Source of the DNA: Collinsella sp.
Lineage (GTDB): Bacteria; Actinomycetota; Coriobacteriia; Coriobacteriales; Coriobacteriaceae
Length of the DNA stretch: 64,000 nucleotides
Reading direction: 5' to 3'
Assembly (NCBI GenBank): GCA_019419525.1
Contig: DXZU01000022.1
Coordinates: forward strand, 3,637-67,636
This document shows, one piece after another, positions 51,432 through 60,360 of the stretch. The notes beneath the pieces are model-generated. The model saw nothing but the letters and a program-made list of their open reading frames with translations, was not told where the DNA came from and searched no databases. The position numbers and the translations under genes were made by a program. Every line of letters begins with the position of its first letter. Positions within the stretch are counted from its first letter, which is position 1.

Positions 51432-54113
51432 ATGGCACAGACCACGACAGATACCGCCGCCAGCACCGTCTCGGGCGCCGGCGCCGCCAGCTCATTCTCG
51501 GGCGGCACGGGAACCGAGGCCGAGTTCGGCTCGCTCGGCGCGCTCTCCCCCACCTGGTGGGAGCCCGAAGACGGCAGTGAGCCCGAACCGTGGCTCACGC
51601 CCGATCAGGCCTTCGAACGCTTCTTTGAATGGACGAGCAATCGCGGCATTGAGCTGTGGGATCACCAAGAAGAGGCCCTCATGGATCTAGCCGCCGGTGA
51701 CCATGTCATTTTGGGAACACCGACCGGATCGGGCAAGTCGCTTGTCGCGCTGGGCATGCTCTTTATGGGCATGGCGCAGGGCAAACGTTGCTATTACACG
51801 GCCCCTATCAAGGCCCTGGTCAGCGAAAAGTTCTTCGATCTGGTACAGGTGCTCGGCCGCGATAACGTCGGTATGATCACCGGCGACACGCATATCAACA
51901 CCAAGGCGCCCGTCATCTGCTGCACGGCAGAGATCCTTGCCAACGACGCACTGCGCGAGGGCGAAGATGCCGATGTTGGCTGCGTCGCCATGGACGAGTT
52001 CCACTACTTTGCCGACCCTGATCGCGGTTGGGCCTGGCAGGTGCCGCTGCTCACCCTGCCTCACACGCAATTCATGCTCATGAGCGCCACACTCGGCGAT
52101 GTCACTGCCATCGCCGCCTCACTTGAGGAGCACACCGGCGCAACCTGCGACTTGGTTGTCGACGCCCCGCGTCCGGTTCCGCTGAGTTATGACTATGTGA
52201 CGACCTCCCTCGAGGGCACGGTCGAGCTCGCAATGCGCCGCGGCGAGGCCCCGCTCTACATCGTGCACTTTAGCCAGGACGCCGCACTTGCGACGGCGCA
52301 ATCCCTCGCCAACTTTGGTATTGCCAGCAAGGAGCAGCGCGAGGCCATCAAGGAGGCGGCCAAGGACACGAGCTTCTCGACGGCCTTTGGCAAGATTCTT
52401 AAGCGCTTGCTCGGATGCGGCGTCGGCGTGCACCATGCTGGCATGTTGCCGCGCTATCGTCTGCTGGTCGAGCGCTTGGCACAACAGGGCCTGTTGCCCG
52501 TCATCTGCGGCACCGATACGCTCGGCGTCGGTATCAACGTGCCCATCCATACTGTGGTGCTCACCGCGCTCACCAAGTTCGACGGCTACAAGATGCGTCG
52601 TCTGCGCGCCCGCGAGTTTCATCAGATTGCCGGTCGCGCCGGCCGCTCGGGCTTCGATACCGAGGGCATGGTGATTGCCGAGGCACCCGAGCACGAGATC
52701 GAGAACGCCAAGCTCATGGCCAAGGCGGGTGACGACCCCAAGAAGCTCCGCAAGATTAAAAAGAAGAAGGCCCCCGAGGGCTTTGTCACCTGGAACAAGC
52801 AGACCTTTGAGCGCCTGATCGAGACGCAGCCCGAAACGCTCAAGCCGCGCCTTCGCATCACACACTCCATGGTGATTAGCGTGGTCGAGCAGGGCGGTGA
52901 CGCTCGCACCCGCGTGCACGACCTCATCGAGACAAGCCTGCAGACCCCCGAAGAAAAGGCCAAGCTCGAGGTTCGCGCCGACGAAATCTTCGCCACGCTC
53001 ATCGACTCCGGCGTCGTCGTGCGCACCGAGGTACCGCCCGCACCCGACGCTCCGGCTGATGCCGCGCCGGACATCGACTACGCGCTGACGGTCGACCTGC
53101 CCGAGGACTTTGCGCTCGACCAGCCGCTCTCGCCGTTTTTGCTTGCCGCGTTGGAGCTGCTCGATCCCGAGAGCGAGACCTATACCATGGATCTGATCTC
53201 GATGGTCGAGGCAACGCTCGAGGATCCCAAGCAGGTATTGCGCGCACAGGAGCGCGCCGCGCGCGACCGCGCCATGGCCGAGATGAAGGCCGACGGCGTC
53301 GAATACGAGGAGCGCCTGGAGCGCATTCAGGACGTCACGCACGAAAAGCCGCTCGAGGACCTGCTCGATGCCGCCTTTGACAAGTACTGCCAGGAAGTGC
53401 CCTGGGCAAACGACTACCAGCTCTCCCCCAAGAGCGTCCTGCGCGATATGTTGGAAAGCGCGAGCGATTTTAAGGGCTACATTCAAAAGCTCGGCATCGC
53501 CCGCTCCGAGGGCATTTTGCTGCGCTACCTGGCAGAGGCTTACCGTTCTCTCGACCGCACCGTACCCATCGAGAAGCGCAACGAGCGCCTGCGCGACATT
53601 ATCTCGTGGCTGGGCTTTGTGGTGCGCTCGGTCGACTCGAGCCTGGTGGACGAGTGGGAGAACGCCGGCAACCCGGCAGCCCTCGATGCCGCGCCGCCAC
53701 AGGGCATCGACGAGGTCGTGGCGGACCGCCGCGGCTGCACGCTGCTGGTGCGCAATGCGCTCTTCCGCCGCGTGACCCTTGCCGCCCGCGAGCACGTTCG
53801 CGACCTGGGCGAACTCGACGACGACTGGGGCATGAGCGAGATTCGCTGGCAAAAGGCGCTCGATGCCTACCATGAGCAGCACGAGGAAATCCTCACCGAC
53901 GGAGATGCCCGCAGCGCCGCGATGTTCTCCATCGATGAGTCCGACGAGAAGACCGCGCACGTATGGCACGTGCACCAGATCTTTGCCGACGAGGATGGCG
54001 ACCACGATTTTGGCATCATGGGCGATGTCGATCTGGACGCCACGCAAGACGGTGGCGAGGTCATTTTCAAAAACTACCGTGTCGGCTTTATCGAGGACCT
54101 GCTCGAGGACTAG
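51432..54113 (+). CDS. Ski2/Mtr4-like DEAD/DEAH-box helicase
   Basis: An 893-residue helicase: Walker A TPTGSGKS (96-103), DEFH (188-191), SAT (218-220), CGTDTLGVGINVP and HQIAGRAGRSG, then a long C-terminal region. The order and the DEFH box fit actinobacterial Ski2-like helicases with a DUF3516 C-terminal region, probably acting on RNA or structured nucleic acid. The first 40 residues are low complexity (Ala/Gly/Ser/Thr). The ribosome site is weak (GAGAAAG). The 308-base gap before it contains the 123-bp repeat; a terminator follows. Confidence 0.9.
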   Translation: MAQTTTDTAASTVSGAGAASSFSGGTGTEAEFGSLGALSPTWWEPEDGSEPEPWLTPDQAFERFFEWTSNRGIELWDHQEEALMDLAAGDHVILGTPTGSGKSLVALGMLFMGMAQGKRCYYTAPIKALVSEKFFDLVQVLGRDNVGMITGDTHINTKAPVICCTAEILANDALREGEDADVGCVAMDEFHYFADPDRGWAWQVPLLTLPHTQFMLMSATLGDVTAIAASLEEHTGATCDLVVDAPRPVPLSYDYVTTSLEGTVELAMRRGEAPLYIVHFSQDAALATAQSLANFGIASKEQREAIKEAAKDTSFSTAFGKILKRLLGCGVGVHHAGMLPRYRLLVERLAQQGLLPVICGTDTLGVGINVPIHTVVLTALTKFDGYKMRRLRAREFHQIAGRAGRSGFDTEGMVIAEAPEHEIENAKLMAKAGDDPKKLRKIKKKKAPEGFVTWNKQTFERLIETQPETLKPRLRITHSMVISVVEQGGDARTRVHDLIETSLQTPEEKAKLEVRADEIFATLIDSGVVVRTEVPPAPDAPADAAPDIDYALTVDLPEDFALDQPLSPFLLAALELLDPESETYTMDLISMVEATLEDPKQVLRAQERAARDRAMAEMKADGVEYEERLERIQDVTHEKPLEDLLDAAFDKYCQEVPWANDYQLSPKSVLRDMLESASDFKGYIQKLGIARSEGILLRYLAEAYRSLDRTVPIEKRNERLRDIISWLGFVVRSVDSSLVDEWENAGNPAALDAAPPQGIDEVVADRRGCTLLVRNALFRRVTLAAREHVRDLGELDDDWGMSEIRWQKALDAYHEQHEEILTDGDARSAAMFSIDESDEKTAHVWHVHQIFADEDGDHDFGIMGDVDLDATQDGGEVIFKNYRVGFIEDLLED

Positions 54114-54133
54114 CCGAACATACCGAAACGAAA

Positions 54134-54170
54134 CGGGGCCGTTGGCAATTTCGCCAGCGGCCCCGCTTTT
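54134..54170. terminator. Terminator between helicase and DUF2130 genes
   Basis: CGGGGCCGTTGGC (54134-54146) pairs with GCCAGCGGCCCCG (54153-54165; one mismatch) and CTTTT follows. It lies 20 bases after the helicase stop codon and faces the convergent DUF2130 gene. Confidence 0.9.
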
Positions 54171-54187
54171 GCACTATCCGCTATACC

Positions 54188-55945
54188 TTACTCGGCATCC
54201 TCGATCTCATACGAATCCGCCTCGGCTGGCTCATCGTTTGTCTCTGACGCAGTCCCGCGCGCCTCGTCAAACGCCGCCTTCATGGTCTTGTTGCCCCACG
54301 TGAGCTTGCGAATGGTAAGATCGTCGGCTTTCTTGTTGGCTAGGCGCAGGTTGTTCTCGGAGGACAGCAACGCCTCCTTGGTTTTCTGCAGATGGCTAAT
54401 CGTCTTGTCGATCTCATCGATTGCTGTTTGGAACTTGCGGCTCGCAATCTCGTAGTTGCGGCCGAAATCATTCTTGAACTTTTCCATCTTGGCTTCGAAG
54501 TTCGTAACGTCGATATTCTGCTGTTTGTACTCCGCTAGCTCCTGCTTATAGCGCAGCGAACCCATGGCGGCGTTGCGAAGAAGCGTAATCATGGGAATGA
54601 AAAACTGCGGGCGGATCACATACATCTTCTCGTAGCGATAGCTCACGTCCACGATTCCCGCGTTGTAAAGCTCGCTCTCGGGCTCGAGCAGCGTGCAGAG
54701 CACCGCGTACTCACAGCCTTTCTGGCGACGATCGTGATCGAGTTTCTTAAAGAAGTCCTCGTTTTTATGCTTGGTCGCGGTCTCGTCGTTCTCGTTTTTC
54801 ATCTCGAACATAATCGAAATGACCTCGTTGCCGCTCGCGTCGCACTCACAGAAAATGAAGTCTCCCTTGGTGCCCTCGGATGCATCGTTATCTTTCTCGA
54901 AGTACGCATTGGGAAACGCCGTCATGCGCAGACGGTTAAACTCGGTCTCGCAGTGCTGCTCGAGCGACTCGCCCACCATCTTGGTGGACAGGCGAACCTT
55001 CATGTCCTTAAGGCGCTCAATCTCTTCATCCTTGTAGCGAATCAGGTCATCGCTCGCGCGCTTGGCCTGCGCAAGCTCGAGCTCGTGTGCCGCCTTGGCT
55101 TGCTCCTCGCGAGAATCGCGCACCGCCAGCTCGCTCGTCAGTTTGGCACGTGCCTCATCGCGCTCTCGCTCCGCCGCGGCGACCGCCTCTGACAGGTTCA
55201 TTTTTGCCATCAGTTCCTGCTCGCGCAGCTGGGCACGCAGGCCCTCGGCCTCTTGCTCGGACTGAGCCTTTGCGGCGGAAAACTTCTCTTGCACCTTCGC
55301 GCGATAGTCAGTAAGCGCGCGCTCGGCCTCGCTGCGAGCGGCATCGAGCTCACGCTGCGACTCTGCCGCGGCAGCGGCAAGCGCCATCTCCTGGGCCTTG
55401 TCCGCCGCGGCGATCCTGGCCTGCAGCTCGGCAATCTGAGCGTCGCGCGCGGACAGGTCGTTTTGAGCAGCATTGCGTGCCGCCGCCTCGGCAAGCCTGG
55501 CTTCATCATCTTTGCGCTCCAACTGCGCACGTAAATTGTCGATCTCGCGCTGAAGCTCGGCATTCTCCTTTTGAGCATCGGAACGGGCCTCAACCGCCGC
55601 GCGCTGACTTGCACTCTCGCGCTCTGCGGCAGCGCCTTCGAGCTTGGCGCGCAGCTCGGCAAGCTCAGCGTCGCGCTTGGCAACCTCTTGTGCCAGCTGC
55701 TGAGCTGCAGCGTTCTTCTGCTCGACAAGCTGAGCGTCGCGCTGAGACTCTGCCTTTTGCAAGGCAGCCGTCGAGCGCGAGCGCTCAAGCTCCAGCGCCT
55801 GCTCGCCCTCGCGCTGAACAGCCTTCACACGCTCGTCCAGGTCGCGCGAGAACTCGGCGTCGCGCACCTGCTTGACGATATCCGCATAACCGGACGCATC
55901 GACCTTAAAAACTTCACCGCAATGCGGGCACTTGATCTCGTTCAT
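54188..55945 (-). CDS. DUF2130 coiled-coil protein with PD-(D/E)XK-like domain
   Basis: The 585-residue protein starts with a zinc-ribbon (IKCPHCGEVFKV), continues with about 270 residues of coiled coil rich in Ala, Glu, Arg and Gln, and has a conserved DUF2130 domain (about 300-470). There KGDFIFCECDASGNEVISIMFEMKNE has the D...ExK pattern of the PD-(D/E)XK nuclease superfamily. A helical tail ends with acidic residues. A nuclease or structural DNA role is possible; none is proven. The ATG follows GAGGAGCTGCC, the same leader as the broken HIRAN gene. Confidence 0.85.
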   Translation of the reverse strand: MNEIKCPHCGEVFKVDASGYADIVKQVRDAEFSRDLDERVKAVQREGEQALELERSRSTAALQKAESQRDAQLVEQKNAAAQQLAQEVAKRDAELAELRAKLEGAAAERESASQRAAVEARSDAQKENAELQREIDNLRAQLERKDDEARLAEAAARNAAQNDLSARDAQIAELQARIAAADKAQEMALAAAAAESQRELDAARSEAERALTDYRAKVQEKFSAAKAQSEQEAEGLRAQLREQELMAKMNLSEAVAAAERERDEARAKLTSELAVRDSREEQAKAAHELELAQAKRASDDLIRYKDEEIERLKDMKVRLSTKMVGESLEQHCETEFNRLRMTAFPNAYFEKDNDASEGTKGDFIFCECDASGNEVISIMFEMKNENDETATKHKNEDFFKKLDHDRRQKGCEYAVLCTLLEPESELYNAGIVDVSYRYEKMYVIRPQFFIPMITLLRNAAMGSLRYKQELAEYKQQNIDVTNFEAKMEKFKNDFGRNYEIASRKFQTAIDEIDKTISHLQKTKEALLSSENNLRLANKKADDLTIRKLTWGNKTMKAAFDEARGTASETNDEPAEADSYEIEDAE

Positions 55946-56009
55946 GGCAGCTCCTCGATGGACGCAAATTTCAACCGCCTACACTCTACCGCGCCGCACG
56001 GACAAAAAA

Positions 56010-56085
56010 GGCGCCGCTGCCATAATGGCAACGGCGCCAGAACCACCACAAAGGCGACTGTCCCCTTTGTGGTGACTCTGGCGCC
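56010..56085. repeat. Two overlapping, mutually exclusive long hairpins
   Basis: GGCGCCGCTGCC (56010-56021) pairs with 56027-56038 with one mismatch. The segment 56033-56054 (GGCGCCAGAACCACCACAAA onward) pairs with 56064-56085 with two mismatches. The shared GGCGCC at 56033-56038 cannot be in both. The second arm touches the stop codon of the phosphoesterase gene, so terminator function is likely, with an optional switch. Confidence 0.7.
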
Positions 56086-56631
56086 CTATAACCCAAAGAA
56101 GCTAAGAATCTGATCGCGGCTTACGGGCTTGTAGTCATTGGCATCGAGACCGACATCGTAGCGAAAGATAGGGCGCTCGCGATCGCGGTTGCGCGAGTTG
56201 GTGCGGTCTCCCCTGCTGTGGATATGCCCGTGCAGCATGATGGCGCCACGCGCCTTTCCGTTCCAGCTGAGCATGGGGTAGTGGCTCATAACCAGGCGAT
56301 GGCCCTTGGCATAGCCTGGGGCAATCTCCAGATAATCGCGCACGTCTTCCCAAATCTGCGGCACGTCGGGATCTTCCCAATCGCCGTCATGGTTACCGCG
56401 GATGAGCGTCACGTTCCGGCATTCGATGCGCCCGCGCAGGCGCACCGCCTCCGCCAGGGGCAAACGATAGGTAAAGTCTCCCAAGATATAGAGGCGGTCG
56501 TCCACAGCCACGCACTCATTGATGGCATCGATGACCTTGCGGTTCATCTCCTCGACCGAATCAAACGGCCGATCCATATCGTGCAAGATATTCGTATCGC
56601 CCAGGTGCAGGTCGGCGGTAAACCACATCAT
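56086..56631 (-). CDS. Metallophosphoesterase
   Basis: A 181-residue calcineurin-like phosphoesterase: FTADLHLGDTNIL (DxH), LGDFTY (GD), LIRGNHDGD (GNHD), SHYPMLSW and LHGHIHS (GHxH) give the complete dinuclear metal set. The compact size and motifs match small YfcE-like or bacteriophage-type phosphoesterases; the substrate is unknown. The start is taken as the ATG at 56631 after GAGGACAG, since the codon at 56646 lacks a ribosome site. It stands 66 bases downstream of the small charged protein. Confidence 0.9.
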   Translation of the reverse strand: MMWFTADLHLGDTNILHDMDRPFDSVEEMNRKVIDAINECVAVDDRLYILGDFTYRLPLAEAVRLRGRIECRNVTLIRGNHDGDWEDPDVPQIWEDVRDYLEIAPGYAKGHRLVMSHYPMLSWNGKARGAIMLHGHIHSRGDRTNSRNRDRERPIFRYDVGLDANDYKPVSRDQILSFFGL

Positions 56632-56697
56632 CGTCTCTGTCCTCATTTCGCAACGTGTTCAACTCGTGCTAAGTATACAGACGCAGCGATGCGGCGG

Positions 56698-56874
56698 TTA
56701 TTCAAAGAGCCCGCCGAACAGTCTGCGGCGGCGCTTGTCTTGCTTTTTCGAAGCGTCACTCTGAGTTTTCTTGTCCTGCCGCTTCATACGATCCTGTTCC
56801 AACTCATCGTCATCGAGCAGCATATCCCACTCAAACGGATCGTCCGTCAAATCGAACAGGTCGTCGTCAAACAT
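56698..56874 (-). CDS. Small 58-residue protein with acidic front and basic tail
   Basis: The protein starts FDDDLFDLTDDPFEWDMLLDD and ends KKQDKRRRRLFGGLFE, so the charge is strongly split. It has GGAGG at a normal distance before the ATG at 56874 and lies 18 bases after the end of the HIRAN gene, which suggests an operon. I recognise no family. It may bind nucleic acid or act as an accessory to the HIRAN protein. Confidence 0.6.
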   Translation of the reverse strand: MFDDDLFDLTDDPFEWDMLLDDDELEQDRMKRQDKKTQSDASKKQDKRRRRLFGGLFE

Positions 56875-56892
56875 GGCAGCCTCCATTGCCGA

Positions 56893-57219
56893 CTAGCGAG
56901 CATCCACCACATAGAGCCCAACGCGCACCTGATGCCACGGGCTGCGCTCGGGGGCAACCTGTTGCACACGGGCCTCAAATACGTCCTCGTGGCCGTAATA
57001 CATCATCAAGGACAGTGGGCCGACCTCGTTTCCCGGAACGTAGCCAAGTTTGGTCTTGCCATATTAGATCGCAACTGCCTCGGGGTCATGGGGATTATCG
57101 CGCTCGGCACACAGCGCCAGCTTATCGCCCGCTTTAAGATTGCCCAGGACCAAAGCGCCGTCGGCATACTGAAATCCTGCGATATAAAATGACAGAAGAA
57201 CACGTGAAGGCTCGTACAT
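56893..57219 (-). pseudogene. HIRAN-domain gene interrupted by one TAA codon
   Basis: The ATG at 57219 has a strong GAGGAG site and starts a HIRAN-type protein (FYIAGFQYADGALVLGNL, LALCAERDNPHDPEAVAI). After 51 codons a TAA stands at 57064-57066, but the same frame continues with YGKTKLGYVPGNEVGPLS and on to a TAG at 56893. The two parts together give a normal HIRAN length of about 108 residues. HIRAN domains bind DNA ends or 3' termini. A single base change (for example TAC to TAA) would explain it; recent decay or a sequencing error are both possible. Confidence 0.75.
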
Positions 57220-57404
57220 GGCAGCTCCTCTAACGGCCGAATAAACCGGCAAGTAACCTTATCGAGAAGTCTACGGGTCCGTGCGGACACAAATACATCC
57301 TGTCTGCGTCCTTCAATCGCTTGCCGCAACGCTTGCGGATAAGATAGGAACACGGATGGCACCCGTTGCCGCGGGTCTTGCCAACTCCGATACACGTTTT
57401 CATC

Positions 57405-57479
57405 GTGAGAAGTGGCCGTCTTCGCTTACGTGGGGCGGCCACTTTGTTTATCCCTATGCTATCGGTTCTATTGCACAAA
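57405..57479. repeat. 75-bp dispersed repeat, family B copy 1
   Basis: Starts GTGAGAAGTGGCCG and contains a hairpin AAGTGGCCG with CGGCCACTT (57410-57438), followed by ATCGGTTCTATTGCACAAA. A related copy is at 58908-58983, with about three quarters of the positions equal. It lies downstream of the MFS gene. The rest of the 310-base gap (57220-57529) shows no convincing gene. Confidence 0.7.
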
Positions 57480-57529
57480 ATTGGCACGCCATACTACTTA
57501 TTCAGCAAAGCAAGTGGGACACCGCGAGT

Positions 57530-58729
57530 CTAGCCCCGATGCCGGGCGATTGCCCAAAACGTGCAGGCGATAGCGGCCGTTGCCAGGCTTGCGCCAACAA
57601 GTACTCCCTGCACGCCAAAGGCATCGGCCAAAAACGGAGCCACAATCAGCGGCAGCACGCCGGCGCCGTTGAGGCCCACGCGCATCACGCCCAGCACGCG
57701 CCCCACCTTGGCAGGGTCGCTCAAGCGCTGGGTGAGCGTGACGCGCACCGGTCCCATGGCGCCAAAACCGATGCCGCAGACAAGCTGCCCCACCGCAGCA
57801 ACGGCAACATGGGCGGTACCCACATACACAACGGAGCCCACGCCCGTCACCAGCAGCATCGCCGCCAGAAGCTCCAGCCTGATGCATCCCGACGGCACGC
57901 GCATGATCAGGTACGACCCCAGCGTTCCGCCGATGCCGGCGATGGCCGACAGCCATCCCATCCACTCCGCACCCACGCAGAGAACATCGCGGTAGAACAG
58001 CGACTCGAGCGAATCGAACGCCCCGTAGGCAAAGAAACCCATAAAGCCCATGAGAAAAATCAGACGCAGGTCGACATCGGCCGCCGTGACAATAACGCCC
58101 TCCCAAAGCGATCGCAAGCCCGTCGCCCCATCGCGAGACTCCGGCTTGTCGACGCCCTGAACAGCAGTGCCTTCACGCAACGAGGCCACAAGCAGCAAAG
58201 CGGGAACAGGTGCTGCCGCGAGCAGGAAAAACACCCCTTGGTTGGAAAAGGCCGAGGCGATAACGCCTCCAAGGGCAGGTCCAACGATCACCGCGACACT
58301 TGTCGCGATATTGTTGAGGCCGTTTATGCGCAAAAGCTCCTCGGGCGCCTCCGTCAAAAAGCGCGGATAGGCGTCCATGGCCGTGGTCCCCGCGCCAAAC
58401 AGCAACCCGGCAGAGATGGCGAGTAGCGCAAGCGCGGGATAGGACACGGGAGCTACAAGGCCAAAAACGCCCGATGCGCAAAGCAGGACGCAAACGGCTA
58501 GAAGCACATGACGCGGGCCCAAGGAGTCCACAAGTGCGCCGGCGCAAAACGTTGCAAAGATGAGCACCAGGTTGAGTCCAAACACGAGGGCTGACGTCTC
58601 AAATGCGCCGGCCCCGAGAACGTAGGTGCCGCAGCCAATGATGCCGACAAAATACGTCGACTGAAATGCAAGCTGAATAAAGAAATTTACCGCAACCAAA
58701 CGGTGCGATGGAGAAAGAAGACGGGACAT
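57530..58729 (-). CDS. MFS transporter
   Basis: A 399-residue major facilitator protein with 12 predicted helices. The loop GALVDSLGPRHVLL matches MFS motif A, and the second half has a similar GRVLGVMRVGLNGAG segment. The ATG at 58729 follows AGGGG; the upstream open frame is rejected. Helix content and length fit drug or metabolite efflux; no substrate can be named. Copies of repeat family B stand on both sides. Confidence 0.88.
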   Translation of the reverse strand: MSRLLSPSHRLVAVNFFIQLAFQSTYFVGIIGCGTYVLGAGAFETSALVFGLNLVLIFATFCAGALVDSLGPRHVLLAVCVLLCASGVFGLVAPVSYPALALLAISAGLLFGAGTTAMDAYPRFLTEAPEELLRINGLNNIATSVAVIVGPALGGVIASAFSNQGVFFLLAAAPVPALLLVASLREGTAVQGVDKPESRDGATGLRSLWEGVIVTAADVDLRLIFLMGFMGFFAYGAFDSLESLFYRDVLCVGAEWMGWLSAIAGIGGTLGSYLIMRVPSGCIRLELLAAMLLVTGVGSVVYVGTAHVAVAAVGQLVCGIGFGAMGPVRVTLTQRLSDPAKVGRVLGVMRVGLNGAGVLPLIVAPFLADAFGVQGVLVGASLATAAIACTFWAIARHRG

Positions 58730-58907
58730 AGCAAACCCCTCATGCATATGGAAACCAAACAAGACAACCTGAGCGTCATCAGTCCATGTAGGTCTCGAAC
58801 ATATGCATAATCTCCCCTTTGCTGCGGTCGTCCCGTATTCTAGCACCGATTCACCGCGCCGCCCCTGCGCATTGCCATCAGAACGCCCCGCACCCCAGCG
58901 CCTAGGC

Positions 58908-58983
58908 GTGAGAAGCCGCCACCTTCGCTTGCGCGGGGGCGGCCATTTTGCTTGCCTCTATATCATCGATTCTAATGCACAAA
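58908..58983. repeat. 76-bp dispersed repeat, family B copy 2
   Basis: Matches 57405-57479 from GTGAGAAG through CTTCGCTT and GGGGCGGCCA to ATCGATTCTAATGCACAAA, with a changed but still paired hairpin (GCCGCC with GGCGGC). Its end carries the stop codon and last codons of the aldehyde dehydrogenase gene. The rest of the gap 58730-58907 shows no gene. Confidence 0.7.
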
Positions 58984-60351
58984 CATGCGCACGAACTTGT
59001 GCTTCCAGCTCGCATACGGGGCATAGCGGAATGGCACGTCCAGCCACGTTGCCTTGTTCACGATGCTCTTCTTGTGGCTAAACGTATCGAAGCTCTCGCG
59101 TCCATGGTACTGCCCCATACCGCTCGCTCCCATGCCGCCAAAGCCCATATGGCTCGTAGCCAAGTGCATAATCGTGTCGTTGACGCAGCCGCCGCCAAAG
59201 GGCACGTAACGCACAAAGCGTTGCTGAGCCGCACGGTCCTGGCTAAAGATATACAGGGCCAGTGGCGTCGGACGATCCGTAATAAACGTTTCGGCCTCGT
59301 CTAAGCTCTCAAACGTCAGCACCGGTAAAATCGGGCCAAAGATCTCCTCCTGCATCACGGCGTCATCGGGGGCTACGCCGTCCAAAATCGTCGGCTCAAT
59401 CTTGAGCGACGACTCGCGCGCCGTGCCTCCCAGCACAACCTTATCGGAGTCGATCAGCCCGCGCACGCGCGCAAAATGCTTGGCGTTAACGATATGGCCG
59501 CAATCCTCGTTGTCGAGCGGATGCTCGCCAAACATACGGCGGACCTCCTCCTTGATAAGGCCCAGCAGCTCGTCGTGCACGCGCGTATCGACCAACAGGT
59601 AGTCGGGCGCCACGCAGGTCTGCCCCACGTTGAGCCATTTACCAAAAGCGATGCGCCGCGCCGCGACCTTTAAGTTTGCCGTCGCGTCCACGATGCAGGG
59701 ACTCTTTCCACCCAGCTCAAGCGTCACGGGCGTCAGGTTTTTACTTGCGCGCTCCATGACGAGTTTGCCGACCGGAACGCTACCGGTAAAGAATATCTTG
59801 TCCCAGCACTCATCGAGTAGCGCTTCGTTTTCGGCCCGCCCGCCCTCGACAACCGTCACCAGGCGCGGATCAAATGCCTCTTCGCAGATTTGCTTGAGCA
59901 CCGCGCTCGATGCAGGAGCATAGGCGCTCGGCTTGATGACCACAGTATTGCCCGCGGCAAGGGCGCCGGCGAGTGGCTCGAGCGTCAACAAAAACGGATA
60001 GTTCCATGGAGCCATGATGAGCGTGACGCCATAGGGCACGGCTTGCGTTTTGCACACACTCACGGCGTTGGCAAGGTCACACGGACGCAGGCGCGGGCGG
60101 CTCCATCGAGCCACATGCGCGATCTGATGGCGAATCTCGGAAAGCGACGTGCCGATCTCGCACATATACGCCTCGTCATGCGACTTTCCCAAATCGGTCT
60201 TGAGCGCATGGACGATATCGGCCTCGTGCGCACGAACCGCATCACGCAGGCGCACGAGCGCACGGCGGCGAGCGTCGACATCAAACGTGGCGTGCGTCTT
60301 AAAGTAGGCGCGCTGATCGCCGACGATGCGCGCAATTTCCTCGGTGTTCAT
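58972..60351 (-). CDS. Aldehyde dehydrogenase (ALDH3-like)
   Basis: A 459-residue NAD(P)-dependent aldehyde dehydrogenase: APWNYPF, IKPSAYAP, FTGS (188-191), catalytic E212 in LELGGKSP and C246 in NVGQTCVAPDY. The short C-terminus with FGGMGASGMGQYHGRESF matches the class 3 group, which often acts on medium-chain or aromatic aldehydes. It follows the alcohol dehydrogenase by nine bases with AGGAGG, so the pair may interconvert alcohol, aldehyde and acid. The last codons fall in repeat B copy 2. Confidence 0.93.
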   Translation of the reverse strand: MNTEEIARIVGDQRAYFKTHATFDVDARRRALVRLRDAVRAHEADIVHALKTDLGKSHDEAYMCEIGTSLSEIRHQIAHVARWSRPRLRPCDLANAVSVCKTQAVPYGVTLIMAPWNYPFLLTLEPLAGALAAGNTVVIKPSAYAPASSAVLKQICEEAFDPRLVTVVEGGRAENEALLDECWDKIFFTGSVPVGKLVMERASKNLTPVTLELGGKSPCIVDATANLKVAARRIAFGKWLNVGQTCVAPDYLLVDTRVHDELLGLIKEEVRRMFGEHPLDNEDCGHIVNAKHFARVRGLIDSDKVVLGGTARESSLKIEPTILDGVAPDDAVMQEEIFGPILPVLTFESLDEAETFITDRPTPLALYIFSQDRAAQQRFVRYVPFGGGCVNDTIMHLATSHMGFGGMGASGMGQYHGRESFDTFSHKKSIVNKATWLDVPFRYAPYASWKHKFVRMFVH

Positions 60352-60360
60352 GGCACCCTC

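Noticed and set aside
57230..57403. 57-codon cysteine-rich frame upstream of the HIRAN gene on the minus strand
   Set aside because: It has no ribosome site, starts at the border of repeat B and has mixed codon use; coding status cannot be supported.
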